DNA of 12,885 bases from Rhodospirillaceae bacterium UBA6608. GTDB lineage: Bacteria; Pseudomonadota; Alphaproteobacteria; Rhodospirillales_A; Casp-alpha2. Under the pieces are notes generated by a model. It was given only the letters and a program-made list of their open reading frames with translations, had not been told where the DNA came from and ran no database searches. The stretch spans positions 1 through 12,885 of the forward strand of contig DJHY01000199.1 in the NCBI GenBank assembly GCA_002433335.1. Reading direction: 5' to 3'. Shown piece by piece: positions 1 to 7,835 of this stretch (positions are counted from its first letter, which is position 1; the number at the start of each line of letters is the position of its first letter). The position numbers and the translations under genes are program-made.

Positions 1-494
1 CCGAGGCACAACGCGCCGATGTGCCCCGCAACCGCATTCTGCGCGATGAATCCCTGGTTGAAATCGCCCACCACCCACCAAAATCCGTCGAGAATCTGGC
101 CCGTATCCGCGGCCTGTCGCAGAAGTTGGCCGAAGGCTGGCAAGGCCGCCAGATCATGGAAGCCGTCGAACGCGGCAAGGACCTACCCGACGCCGACTGT
201 CCGCAGCCGGTGGAAAAGCCGCCCCTGCCGCGCGGTATCGGGCCGGTGTCGAACCTGTTGAAGGTATTCCTCAACCTCTGCGCCGAGGAATCCGAGGTCG
301 CCCAACGCCTGATCGCCAATTCCGAAGACATCGACAACATTGCCGCCTATGGCGCGGATGCCGACGTCCCGGCGATGAGCGGCTGGCGGCGTGAATTGTT
401 CGGTGAGGACGCCCTGAAACTGCGTGACGGGCGCATGGCGCTCGCCATCAAGGATCGCAACCTCGCGGTCGTCGACCTGCCCGACGCGGAATGA
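1..494 (+). CDS. rnd: Ribonuclease D, C-terminal part (5' end outside window)
   Basis: Partial gene: the reading frame is open from base 3 and ends at TGA 492-494. RNase D is a cytoplasmic 3'-to-5' exoribonuclease that trims the 3' ends of tRNAs and other stable RNAs. Only the C-terminal HRDC region is visible, not the DEDD nuclease domain. The stretch VPRNRILRDESLVEIA followed by ENLARIRGLS is the typical opening of the RNase D HRDC domain. The remaining ~120 residues fit the second helical HRDC-like lobe, ending in AIKDRNLAVVDLPDAE. A GTG at 21-23 could be mistaken for a start, but the conserved frame continues upstream of it (EAQRAD), so the gene is cut by the window edge. The GST gene follows 28 bases later on the same strand and may be cotranscribed. 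Family identity is fairly sure; catalytic competence cannot be judged here. Confidence 0.85.
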   Translation, partial: EAQRADVPRNRILRDESLVEIAHHPPKSVENLARIRGLSQKLAEGWQGRQIMEAVERGKDLPDADCPQPVEKPPLPRGIGPVSNLLKVFLNLCAEESEVAQRLIANSEDIDNIAAYGADADVPAMSGWRRELFGEDALKLRDGRMALAIKDRNLAVVDLPDAE

Positions 495-522
495 CCCGTC
501 GGGCATAACCGGAGCCACATCG

Positions 523-1143
523 ATGCACTGCCTTGTCGGACAATACGATTCCCCGTTCCTGCGCCGGGTCGCCGTGACCATGCACTATTACGGCATCCCC
601 TATGAGCGGAAGGTGTTGTCGGTGTTCCGCAATGCCGACGAGGTGGCCGAGATCAATCCGTTGATCAAGGTGCCGGTGCTGATCCTGCCGGACGGGGAAA
701 AGATCTTCGACAGCCAGATCATCCTAGACTACCTGGACGAGGAAGCAGGCCCGGACAAGGCCCTGACCCCGGCCAAGGGGGCGGAGCGGCGCGCCGTGCT
801 GCGCGCCGTCACCATCGCCTGGGGCCTGGCCGAGAAAAGCGTGTCCTTGAGCATCGACAAGAACCTGCACGCCAATGCGCCGTCCCTGCAGTGGCGGCAC
901 CGGGTCCGGCATCAGATCAAGCTCGCCCTGGCATGGCTTGAGGACGAAGCTTCGCCCGACGGCCCTTGGTTCTTCGGCGAGAAGCTGACCCAGGCGGACA
1001 TCACCCTCGCCTCGGCCTTGGGTCATGTGCAGCTACGTCATGAGCGCGAATTGGATTGGGACAAGATGCCCCGGCTGAAGCGCATCTTCGACGCCGCCTC
1101 CGCCCTGGACTGCTTCCAGGCCGTGCCGCTGATCGAAGGTTAG
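523..1143 (+). CDS. Glutathione S-transferase family protein
   Basis: A 206-residue cytosolic GST-fold protein, normal length for the family. Residues 1-75 form the thioredoxin-like domain: G6-Q-Y-D-S10-P-F-L-R-R places Ser10 where bacterial GSTs of the YibF/GstB kind carry the active-site Ser. KVPVL supplies the cis-proline (Pro51), and Asp63-Ser64 is the usual pair that grips the gamma-glutamyl group of glutathione. The all-helical domain follows, with LTQADITLA (Asp159) matching the N-capping box of the GST core. The frame is open further upstream to 424, but ATG 523 is chosen because the GST fold starts right after it and GGAG at 511-514 is a ribosome binding site 8 bases away; a longer start would run into rnd. 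Its TAG stop overlaps the ppx stop by 4 bases. The substrate is unknown; such proteins conjugate or reduce electrophiles with glutathione. Confidence 0.88.
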   Translation: MHCLVGQYDSPFLRRVAVTMHYYGIPYERKVLSVFRNADEVAEINPLIKVPVLILPDGEKIFDSQIILDYLDEEAGPDKALTPAKGAERRAVLRAVTIAWGLAEKSVSLSIDKNLHANAPSLQWRHRVRHQIKLALAWLEDEASPDGPWFFGEKLTQADITLASALGHVQLRHERELDWDKMPRLKRIFDAASALDCFQAVPLIEG

Positions 1144-2696
1144 GAGCCGCTTTCCGGCAGTTTGCCGTAGCCAGCCCCTTCGTACCCCAGGACCGACGCC
1201 AAGGTCTTCAACCGCCGCTCCACCGCGTCGCCGGTGAACACCAAGCGGTCCTTGACCGGAAGGCGCAGGTACAGCTTCGTCCCCGACGGCTTCAGCACCG
1301 TGCGCCCGATCAAACCCGGCGCCGAGCCCGACACCGTATGCGCCAAGCGCAGGGCCAAGCCGATGGCGTTGGCGATGCGGCGGTCTTCATCATCCAACAG
1401 GTTCAGGACCGGCGACGCGAACGATGTCGACGGATCGCCGTTGTAGCGAACGAACACGGCCTTCGCCAAAAATGCCCGGTCCAGATGCGTCAATCCAGCA
1501 TAGGGCAGCCGCAGCACACGGAAGAATGCATGTTCGGCGCGGTAATCTGGATGCTCCGTCCAGCCGATATCGGACAACAGACAGGCCACGTAGCGCAGGC
1601 GCGCATGGCGCGGCGTTTCCTTGGGGAACAGCGGTGACATCCAATCGCGCAGTTCCGCCCCGGTCAGGGTAAAGCGTCCAGTTCGCTCGGCCAGTGTTTC
1701 GCACCCGGCAACCAGCGGATCCTGAGTGCGGATTTCCGGCGGCAGGCCCTTGATCATCTGACCTTCACGCATGCCGAAGCCCGAGAACACGATCTTTTCC
1801 GGCCGCGCCACGTTCAGCAACCGGTCCATGGTCAAGGCGGCGAAGGGCAGCGTTTCGACCCGGCGGCGCGGGATCGGCATCTGCTGCATGGTTTCCTTGC
1901 TCAGCCCCGACAACACCTGACAAAGGTGCCGCAGGTCCGAATAGCTCATGGTGAAGCCGTCGATAATGTGGATCGGATACTTGGTCTGCTCGATGAAGAT
2001 CCGGGCCAGCACGCGCCACGATCCGCCGACGGCGAACAGGGTGCGGCCCCGAATATTCTTGAGCCAATCGTGTTCGGCGAATTGCTGTTCGACCATCGGG
2101 GCGGCTTTGCGAATATCCCCGCCCGCCGCGTCGGGAAGGCGCAGGTGCCCCAGGGGCAATGTCGCGTTGTCGCTGAACTGTCCCTTGTCCATGCAGATCA
2201 GGTCGAGCGATCCGCCGCCCAGGTCACCCAATAGGCCATCAGCCTTGGGCACGCCGATCAACAGGCCAAGGGCGGACAGGCGCGCCTCTTCCGCACCGGA
2301 CGGAATTTGAACCGAGACGTTGAAACTGTTTTCGATCTCTTCGACGAACTTCAACCCGTCGTCGGCTTCGCGGACGGCGGCAGTGGCTAGAATTTCCAGA
2401 CGCTCGACACCCATGACATGGGCCAGACGGATGAAACGCGCCAAGGCGGCGCGGGCGCGGTCGACGCCTTTCTTATTCAGCTTACCGGTCTTGGCCAAAC
2501 CGCGAACAAGGCCGCAATCCGCCTTTTCATTGAAGATCGGAACCGGCAGCCGGGCCGGCGTGTCGTAGACGACCATGCGCACCGACGACGACCCGATATC
2601 GACCACGGCGACGCGGCCATGGGCATACTCGTCGGGATTGGCTGCGCCACGCAGGGACGCAACATCACCGGCGCGGTTGTCTGTCAAAACGCTCAT
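1140..2696 (-). CDS. ppx: Exopolyphosphatase (Ppx/GppA family)
   Basis: A 518-residue Ppx/GppA protein, which releases phosphate from the ends of polyphosphate; some members also hydrolyse pppGpp. It has the actin-like ATPase fold: phosphate-1 loop VAVVDIGSSSVR (about residues 29-40), ATAAVREA, the SGAEEARL segment (about 133-140) that carries the catalytic Glu of the family, phosphate-2 loop GDLGGGSLDL (about 157-166) and AVGGSWR (about 222-228). An HD-like C-terminal part contains HARLRYVACLLSDIGW (364-379). ATG 2696 is chosen over an upstream TTG (2783) that would add 29 low-complexity basic residues and overlap ppk; the Shine-Dalgarno signal is weak (GGCGAAAG). It lies 58 bases after the ppk stop on the same strand, the usual ppk-ppx operon. 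Its TAA overlaps the GST stop. GppA-like activity cannot be excluded from sequence. Confidence 0.9.
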   Translation of the reverse strand: MSVLTDNRAGDVASLRGAANPDEYAHGRVAVVDIGSSSVRMVVYDTPARLPVPIFNEKADCGLVRGLAKTGKLNKKGVDRARAALARFIRLAHVMGVERLEILATAAVREADDGLKFVEEIENSFNVSVQIPSGAEEARLSALGLLIGVPKADGLLGDLGGGSLDLICMDKGQFSDNATLPLGHLRLPDAAGGDIRKAAPMVEQQFAEHDWLKNIRGRTLFAVGGSWRVLARIFIEQTKYPIHIIDGFTMSYSDLRHLCQVLSGLSKETMQQMPIPRRRVETLPFAALTMDRLLNVARPEKIVFSGFGMREGQMIKGLPPEIRTQDPLVAGCETLAERTGRFTLTGAELRDWMSPLFPKETPRHARLRYVACLLSDIGWTEHPDYRAEHAFFRVLRLPYAGLTHLDRAFLAKAVFVRYNGDPSTSFASPVLNLLDDEDRRIANAIGLALRLAHTVSGSAPGLIGRTVLKPSGTKLYLRLPVKDRLVFTGDAVERRLKTLASVLGYEGAGYGKLPESGS

Positions 2697-2754
2697 GCTT
2701 TCGCCGATTTTCTTGTGCGTTGGCTGCGGGCGGTTCAGCGGCTGCTTGGCCGCC

Positions 2755-4944
2755 CTACCCCTTTTTCCCGGGCTTCCGCTCAAGCGCGCTGCCGCGCCCG
2801 GAAAGCGAGGGGTTCGTCATGAAATAATTATGCGCGGAAAAGCCATCGGAATCCAACCGCGAGAAACTACCGTCGCCGTTCAGCAACCAGCTTTGCGCCG
2901 TATCCTTCAGGTTCGCGCCCATGATCTCGTCCAACACCTGCGCATGGACCGTCTCGTTCTCGATCGGGACCAAGGTTTCGATCCGACGATACAGATTGCG
3001 GGGCATCCAATCGGCGGAAGAAATGAACATCTTGGCGTGGCGGGACGGCAGCGGATGACCGTTGCCGAAGCAGACGATACGCGAATGCTCCAGGAACCGC
3101 CCGACGATGCTCTTGACCTGGATGTTTTCGGACAGGCCCGGCACCCCCGGACGCAGGCAGCAGATGCCGCGCACGATCAGCTCGATCTTCACCCCGGCCT
3201 GCGACGCCTTGTACAGGGCCTCGATCATCACCGGATCGACGATCGAATTCATCTTCGCCCAAATGCCCGACGGCCGCCCGGCCTTGGCATTGGCGGCTTC
3301 AGCCTCGATCAGATCGACCAGCTTGTCGCGCAGGGTAAAGGGCGAGAACGACAGCTTGTGCATGGCCGTCGGGTTGGCGTAGCCGGTCATGTAGTTGAAC
3401 AGCTTCGATGCGTCCTGCGCCAGCAAGGGATCGCAGGTGAAGAAGCTCAGGTCCGTATAAATCTTGGCGGTGATCGGGTGGTAGTTGCCGGTGCCGAAAT
3501 GACAATAGGGGCGCAGTTCCGAGCCTTCGCGACGCACGATCATGTTGACCTTGGCGTGGGTCTTCATATCGACGAAGCCGTAGACCACCTGCACCCCGGC
3601 GCGTTCCAGATCGCGCGCCCAACGGATGTTGGCTTCTTCGTCGAAACGGGCTTTCAGTTCGACCAGCGCGGTCACCGATTTACCGGCTTCCGCCGCCTCG
3701 ATCAGGGCCGCGACAATGGGGGAATCATTGGACGTGCGATACAACGTCTGCTTGATCGCGACCACGTTCGGGTCGCGCGCGGCCTGGCGCACGAACTGCA
3801 CCACCACGTCGAAGCTTTCGTACGGGTGGTGGACAATGATGTCCTTCTGGCGGATCGCCGCGAAGATATCGCCGCCGAAATCGCGGATGCGTTCGGGGAA
3901 GCGCGCATTGAACGGCGAGAACAACAAATCCGGCCGTTCGCTCAGGATCAGTTGCTTGGTATCGACCAGGCCCAGAAGGCCCGGGTTCGGCATCACGTCC
4001 TCGGGCGAGGCGTCGGTTTCCTGAATGACGAAGTCGCGTAGCTCGGCCGGCGCGTCGGCGTTGAAGGTCAGGCGAATGACCGTGCCGCGCCGCCGTCGCT
4101 TCAGCGCGGATTCGAACGTCCGCACCAAATCTTCGGCTTCTTCGTCGATTTCCATTTCGCTGTCGCGGATGACGCGGAACGCCGCCTTTTGCACGACCTG
4201 GAAATTCGGGAACCAAAGGTCCAGGAACAGGCCGATGACGTCTTCCAGCGGAATGAAGCGGATATGATCGCCCGGCAGGCGGACGAAACGATCCAACTGC
4301 GTCGGCACCGGCAACAGGGCCCGCAGGGGTTCTTCCATCCCCGGTTGGGTCAGGGTCAGAACCAGCGAGAAGCCCAGGTTCGGCATGAACGGGAACGGGT
4401 GCGCCGGGTCGATGGCCAGCGGCGTCAGCACCGGCATGATGCCATCCACGAATTTGCGCAGCCACGAACGCTCGCGCGGCGTCAACTCGTCGGGGGCGAC
4501 AACGGCAATCCCCTCACCGCGCAGTTCCTTGACCAGGTTGCTCCAGCAGGCATGCTGGGCCTGCATCAGGCGACCGACTTCCTGGTGGATCGCCTGAAGC
4601 TGTTCCGCCGCGGTCTGGCCGTCTTCGGACGGTGTGCCGACGCCGGCCCGAACCTGACCCTTCAGGCCCGCGACGCGGACCATATAGAACTCGTCCAAGT
4701 TCGATGCGGAGATCGACAGGAAACGCACACGCTCCAACAACGGGTGGTGCGGATTGTTGGCTTCTTCCAGAACGCGGGAATTGAATGCCAACCAGGAAAT
4801 TTCACGGTTGATATAGCGTTCGCGCAATTGCTGGGCGCGCGCACGGCGCTGCGGCCCGCGGGTGGGTTCCTTCGCAGCGGCGGGCGTGGCGCCCGGGGCC
4901 TTATCCCCTGTCTTCGCGGGGCTATCCAATTGCACGTCGTCCAT
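2755..4944 (-). CDS. ppk1: Polyphosphate kinase 1
   Basis: A 729-residue PPK1, the membrane-associated enzyme that reversibly polymerises the gamma-phosphate of ATP into long-chain polyphosphate. The N-terminal domain begins at about residue 44 with [19 protein letters not shown], followed by [19 protein letters not shown], a clear PPK1 signature. The two phospholipase-D-like C-terminal domains are complete: KTHAK has His463, equivalent to the autophosphorylated His435 of the E. coli enzyme; [11 protein letters not shown] follows; and [10 protein letters not shown] has His620, equivalent to E. coli His592. The first ~40 residues are an Ala/Pro/Lys-rich extension not needed for the fold. ATG 4942-4944 is the only reasonable start; AGGA at 4957-4960 is a possible but distant ribosome site. 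A Pho-box candidate lies 46 bases upstream, and ppx follows in the same direction. Identification is very secure. Confidence 0.97.
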   Translation of the reverse strand: MDDVQLDSPAKTGDKAPGATPAAAKEPTRGPQRRARAQQLRERYINREISWLAFNSRVLEEANNPHHPLLERVRFLSISASNLDEFYMVRVAGLKGQVRAGVGTPSEDGQTAAEQLQAIHQEVGRLMQAQHACWSNLVKELRGEGIAVVAPDELTPRERSWLRKFVDGIMPVLTPLAIDPAHPFPFMPNLGFSLVLTLTQPGMEEPLRALLPVPTQLDRFVRLPGDHIRFIPLEDVIGLFLDLWFPNFQVVQKAAFRVIRDSEMEIDEEAEDLVRTFESALKRRRRGTVIRLTFNADAPAELRDFVIQETDASPEDVMPNPGLLGLVDTKQLILSERPDLLFSPFNARFPERIRDFGGDIFAAIRQKDIIVHHPYESFDVVVQFVRQAARDPNVVAIKQTLYRTSNDSPIVAALIEAAEAGKSVTALVELKARFDEEANIRWARDLERAGVQVVYGFVDMKTHAKVNMIVRREGSELRPYCHFGTGNYHPITAKIYTDLSFFTCDPLLAQDASKLFNYMTGYANPTAMHKLSFSPFTLRDKLVDLIEAEAANAKAGRPSGIWAKMNSIVDPVMIEALYKASQAGVKIELIVRGICCLRPGVPGLSENIQVKSIVGRFLEHSRIVCFGNGHPLPSRHAKMFISSADWMPRNLYRRIETLVPIENETVHAQVLDEIMGANLKDTAQSWLLNGDGSFSRLDSDGFSAHNYFMTNPSLSGRGSALERKPGKKG

Positions 4945-4963
4945 CCGGCGATTTTATCCTTGT

Positions 4964-4985
4964 CCCCCGACGAAGTCACCGGGGG
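4964..4985 (-). other. GC hairpin in the ppk leader
   Basis: CCCCCG (4964-4969) and CGGGGG (4980-4985) are perfect inverted repeats around a 10-base loop. They sit between the Pho-box candidate and the ppk start codon, so if transcription starts near the box they would form a six-GC-pair hairpin in the ppk 5' untranslated RNA, about 20 bases before the ATG. No run of T follows in the ppk direction, so it is not an obvious attenuator. Any regulatory role is inference. Confidence 0.3.
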
Positions 4986-4990
4986 CGATT

Positions 4991-5008
4991 GTTACCGTAC
5001 TATGACAC
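4991..5008 (-). promoter_or_regulatory. Candidate Pho box (PhoB site) upstream of ppk
   Basis: Read on the minus strand, the site is GTGTCATAGTACGGTAAC. Against the classical PhoB box CTGTCAT-A(A/T)A(A/T)-CTGT(A/C)A(C/T), the first 7-base half matches at 6 positions and the second half (CGGTAAC) at 6, with the correct 4-base spacer and hence the 11-base repeat. It points toward ppk and ends 46 bases before its ATG, a normal distance for PhoB activation at the -35 region. ppk genes are known PhoB targets in several bacteria. No clear -10 hexamer at ideal spacing was found. The match is seen in the sequence; binding is inferred. Confidence 0.6.
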
Positions 5009-5036
5009 TCTTTAAGGGCGGTTAACCGAACACCTA

Positions 5037-5049
5037 TGACCAAAGGTCA
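5037..5049. promoter_or_regulatory. Palindrome TGACC-AAA-GGTCA, possible operator
   Basis: A perfect inverted repeat of 5-base arms with a 3-base centre, about 30 bases beyond the Pho-box candidate on the chemoreceptor side. The size suits a dimeric helix-turn-helix regulator. It is about 90 bases upstream of the ppk start and about 200 upstream of the chemoreceptor start, so it could act on either promoter. No specific regulator is recognised and chance occurrence is possible. Confidence 0.3.
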
Positions 5050-5057
5050 GGTTTTCA

Positions 5058-5088
5058 AACGGCATGTTATCGTATGACATTAGCCGTT
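5058..5088. repeat. Imperfect inverted repeat in ppk/chemoreceptor spacer
   Basis: The left arm AACGGCATGT (5058-5067) pairs with ACAT (5077-5080) and GCCGTT (5083-5088), with a two-base TA bulge in the right arm and a 9-base loop. This makes ten complementary pairs in 31 bases. There is no T-run on either side, so it is not a standard terminator. It could be an operator or an RNA hairpin in a long chemoreceptor leader. Confidence 0.35.
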
Positions 5089-5246
5089 CATTCCGCCAAT
5101 TCGATCCTGCCCCAGTCGCCAGCGGCGATACTTTCGCACAACGGCAACATCCACGGGGTATAGGGATCGCGGCGTGAGCGAATAATCACAAAACGAAATA
5201 CCCCAAGGTTCAGCAAAGAAGCCGACGATAGGAGTGTTCTAAGTTT

Positions 5247-7385
5247 ATGAAAACTTTAAAAATTTCAAAAAAAGTCCCACTAGCGATTGTTGTCGCTTCG
5301 ATCCTGGCCACCGTGATTACCGGGGCGCTTGCCTATTTCAAGGCAGCGGAAGAACTTCAAACGGAAGCCGAACAGAAACTCGTCGCTTTGGGCAGCGCAA
5401 AAACACAGTTCATTCAGAGTTACCTGAACAGCATCCATCAGGACCTCGCCACGCAGGCCGCAAACCCCTTGATCAAACAAGCGGTGACGCGTTTCGCCGA
5501 GGCTTGGCAGGAACTGGGCAGCGATGCGGGAGCGATCCTGCAAAAACGCTACATTGCGGACAACCCAAACCCGATCGGAAAAAAGCATCTATTGGATACC
5601 GCGCCTGACGGCACGGCCTACGACCAAGCCCATGCGGCCTTTCACCCGTGGCTGCGTGAGTTCATGACCGAGCGTGGCTACTACGACGTGTTCCTGTTCG
5701 ACACCAAGGGGGACCTTGTCTACACCGTGTTCAAGGAACCGGATTTCGCCACCAATCTGATCGATGGGAAATGGCGCGAAACGGATCTGGGCAACGCCTT
5801 TCAGGCGGCTATGAAAGCTTCTCCCGGCACCGAAAGCTTCTTTGACTTCAAACCCTATGCCCCCAGCAATGGCGCACCGGCCAGTTTCATCTCGTCGGCC
5901 ATTCGGGACGACAAGGGCGCGATCATCGGGGTCTTGGCCTTTCAGATGCCGATCGGGCGGATCAACCGGATCATGCAATCCGCCGCCGGCATGGGGACAA
6001 GCGGCGAAACCTATCTTGTCGGTCCGGACAAGTTGATGCGAAGCGATTCCCGGTTCGGCAAAGAGTCGACCATCCTGAAATCCAAAATCGACACCACGAC
6101 CGTTGCCAAGGCGCTCGGCGGTGCGACGGGCGTCGAACAAATTCTCGACTATCGCGGCGTTCAGGTCGTATCCGCCTACATGCCGCTTGAATTCCTCGGC
6201 ACGAAATGGGCCGTGATTGCAGAAATCGATACGGCGGAGATTTTCAGTGCATTGCACGAGTTGTTGGTGACTGTCTCCACTTCGGCCGCAATCGTCATCG
6301 TCATCGTCGCCGTTGCCGGCATCTTGATCGGCAAGGGTATCTCTCGACCGATCACCGCGATAACCGCAACGATGGGCCTTGTCGCGAATGGCGATCTCAT
6401 TGCCGAAGTGAAAGGCCAGGACCGCAGCGACGAAATCGGCGACATGGCCCGGGCACTTCTCGTGTTTCAGGAAAACGCCGTCGAGCGCGCAAAGCTGGAA
6501 GAGCAGGAACGCCGGAACCAAGCCCAGCGCGAGGAACGCACCCGGCGCATGGAGGAACTGACCCGTTCGTTCGATGCCCAGGTCACCGAGCGCTTACAGG
6601 CCGTTGCGGCAGCATCCGCCGAAATGCGCTCGACCGCCGAGACCTTGACCCAAACCGCGCAAACCACACAAGAGCGAACGGCGAATGTGTCCGCCGCGAT
6701 CGAAGAAGCCTCGGCCAATGTTCAAACCGTGTCGTCGGCGGCGGAAGAACTGTCCAGTTCGATTTCCGAGATCAACCGGCAAATGGCGCAAACCACACAG
6801 ATCATCGGCTCGGCGGTGTCTGAATCCAAAACCGCCGAAGAAATGGTCCGCGCCCTGGCGGCATCCGCGAACAAAGTCGGCGAGATCGTTGGGCTGATCA
6901 CCGACATTGCGGAGCAGACAAACCTGTTGGCCCTGAACGCGACGATCGAAGCCGCCCGCGCCGGCGAGGCCGGAAAAGGGTTTGCCGTGGTCGCGGCAGA
7001 AGTCAAAAACCTGGCGACGCAGACCGCTCGGGCGACCGAGAACATCACGACGCAGGTCAGCGGCATTCAAACCGCGACCGGCTCTGCCGTTTCCGCGATC
7101 GAAGGCATCGGCCGGACCGTTTCCCAGGTCGATGAGATTTCTGCCTCCGTCGCGTCCGCAGTCGAAGAACAAGGCGCCGCGACGCGCGAAATCGCCCGCA
7201 ACGTCGAAGAGGCGGCCCAGGGGGCGAATGAAGTCTCGGAGAACGCCGTTGGCGTCAACGCGGCATCACAGGAAACCGGCGCGGCGGCGAACGAGGTTCT
7301 GACCGCGGCGGACGAATTGTCCCGCCAGTCAGAAGAACTCAAAAGCCAAGTCCAAACCTTCCTCGCCGAAGTCAACGCGCTTTAA
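5247..7385 (+). CDS. Methyl-accepting chemotaxis protein with Cache-like sensor
   Basis: A 712-residue transmembrane chemoreceptor that passes a periplasmic signal to the CheA/CheW/CheY pathway. TM1 is about residues 10-31. The periplasmic part (about 32-335) resembles a double Cache sensor: [18 protein letters not shown] (145-162), [37 protein letters not shown] and a closing [13 protein letters not shown]2 is about 340-363, then a HAMP domain starting [12 protein letters not shown], a linker rich in Glu/Arg, and the coiled-coil signalling domain. The conserved hairpin tip is [19 protein letters not shown] (556-574). The C-terminus ends EVNAL, without the NWETF-like CheR/CheB tether. ATG 5247 has AGGAG-type sequence (5230-5234) 12 bases upstream, slightly far. 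The first codons are unusually A-rich for this genome. The ligand is unknown. A CheY-like gene is convergent just downstream; no cheA or cheW is in the window. Confidence 0.95.
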   Translation: MKTLKISKKVPLAIVVASILATVITGALAYFKAAEELQTEAEQKLVALGSAKTQFIQSYLNSIHQDLATQAANPLIKQAVTRFAEAWQELGSDAGAILQKRYIADNPNPIGKKHLLDTAPDGTAYDQAHAAFHPWLREFMTERGYYDVFLFDTKGDLVYTVFKEPDFATNLIDGKWRETDLGNAFQAAMKASPGTESFFDFKPYAPSNGAPASFISSAIRDDKGAIIGVLAFQMPIGRINRIMQSAAGMGTSGETYLVGPDKLMRSDSRFGKESTILKSKIDTTTVAKALGGATGVEQILDYRGVQVVSAYMPLEFLGTKWAVIAEIDTAEIFSALHELLVTVSTSAAIVIVIVAVAGILIGKGISRPITAITATMGLVANGDLIAEVKGQDRSDEIGDMARALLVFQENAVERAKLEEQERRNQAQREERTRRMEELTRSFDAQVTERLQAVAAASAEMRSTAETLTQTAQTTQERTANVSAAIEEASANVQTVSSAAEELSSSISEINRQMAQTTQIIGSAVSESKTAEEMVRALAASANKVGEIVGLITDIAEQTNLLALNATIEAARAGEAGKGFAVVAAEVKNLATQTARATENITTQVSGIQTATGSAVSAIEGIGRTVSQVDEISASVASAVEEQGAATREIARNVEEAAQGANEVSENAVGVNAASQETGAAANEVLTAADELSRQSEELKSQVQTFLAEVNAL

Positions 7386-7393
7386 GGCGATAT

Positions 7394-7428
7394 GCGGTCT
7401 AGGCGGGGGTCAACGCTGCCTGGACCGC
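7394..7428. terminator. Strong hairpin at the convergent chemoreceptor/receiver 3' ends
   Basis: GCGGTCTAGGC (7394-7404) pairs with GCCTGGACCGC (7418-7428), giving 11 pairs including one T-G wobble, around a 13-base loop. It begins 8 bases after the chemoreceptor stop and covers the stop and last codons of the convergent receiver gene. There is no T-run on either side, so if it ends transcription it is not a textbook intrinsic terminator; it could instead protect 3' ends from exonucleases. Confidence 0.45.
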
Positions 7429-7779
7429 CGTTACCAGCGTATCCGGCGAGAACGGCTTCAACAGGCTTTGCACGGCCCCCATGGCGGTCATCGAGTCCGC
7501 ATAAGGGCGCGTGACGCCGGTAAAGCCGCCGGTGACCGCGATAACTGGCAAGTCAGGGCTTTCTTCGTGCAGAGCGGTCAGGAATTCGATCCCGTCCTTT
7601 ACCGGCATGAAGATGTCGCAGATCACCAGATCGAACGCCGCGGGGCGGCGGGACTGAACGGCGACCAATCCCTGGTCGCCGTTCGTCGCCGTCTCTACCG
7701 CGTATCCCGCCCGGGTCAGGGTCATGGAAATGAAGTCCCGGACGTCTTCGTCGTCGTCGATGACAAGGATGGTCGTCAT
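7399..7779 (-). CDS. Single-domain CheY-like response regulator
   Basis: A 126-residue stand-alone receiver domain with no output domain. The core residues are present: acidic pair Asp9/Asp10 in ILVIDDDEDVR, phosphoacceptor Asp55 in LVICDIFMP, Thr83 in VIAVTGG and Lys108 in LLKPF. Such proteins take phosphate from a histidine kinase and act by binding partners such as flagellar motor proteins or other kinases. ATG 7779 is chosen because the receiver fold starts directly there; the open frame runs up to 7923 but the extra 48 residues are not receiver-like and overlap the dehydrogenase gene. The ribosome site is weak (GGTGG, 4 bases before). It lies 56 bases after the dehydrogenase stop on the same strand and is convergent with the chemoreceptor gene, 13 bases apart. 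A chemotaxis role is suggested by this neighbour only. Confidence 0.9.
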   Translation of the reverse strand: MTTILVIDDDEDVRDFISMTLTRAGYAVETATNGDQGLVAVQSRRPAAFDLVICDIFMPVKDGIEFLTALHEESPDLPVIAVTGGFTGVTRPYADSMTAMGAVQSLLKPFSPDTLVTAVQAALTPA

Positions 7780-7835
7780 GCGACCACCGACGCAGATAGG
7801 CTGTTCATGGGCGTAGGTCTTCTCAGGGATCGTGA

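Larger units (their letters stand above)
4945..5246. other. Divergent intergenic region ppk / chemoreceptor
   Basis: These 302 bases lie between the divergent starts of ppk (left, minus) and the chemoreceptor (right, plus), and no credible gene lies inside. From left to right they hold a GC hairpin (4964-4985), a Pho-box candidate facing ppk (4991-5008), a perfect TGACC-AAA-GGTCA palindrome (5037-5049), a longer imperfect inverted repeat (5058-5088), a small palindrome TCGCC-AGC-GGCGA (5116-5128), and widely spaced arms GGGGTAT (5155-5161) and ATACCCC (5198-5204). The right part, near the chemoreceptor start, is visibly AT-richer than the surrounding genes. I could not assign a confident sigma-70, sigma-54 or sigma-28 promoter for the chemoreceptor. 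Confidence 0.7.

Noticed and set aside
2697..2783. Upstream TTG start for ppx adding 29 residues
   Set aside because: It would overlap the end of ppk by 29 bases, adds only a basic low-complexity tail, and uses a rare start. ATG 2696 is closer to the conserved domain.
2575..4041. 488-codon open frame on the plus strand
   Set aside because: It lies antisense to the securely identified ppk1 and ppx genes. Its protein is His/Asp/Arg-rich with no recognisable domain, as expected from mirror codons of a GC-rich gene.
5070..5083. Second TGTCAT (minus strand) upstream of ppk as another Pho box
   Set aside because: The half-site ATGTCAT is good, but no matching partner is found 11 bases on either side; the bases are better explained as part of the inverted repeat 5058-5088.
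5155..5204. GGGGTAT / ATACCCC arms upstream of the chemoreceptor as a riboswitch or terminator
   Set aside because: The arms are only 7 bases and 36 bases apart, with no supporting internal helices and no T-run; chance is likely.
5589..6521. 310-codon open frame on the minus strand
   Set aside because: It is antisense to the chemoreceptor sensor and TM2 region, with no family signature and no ribosome site.
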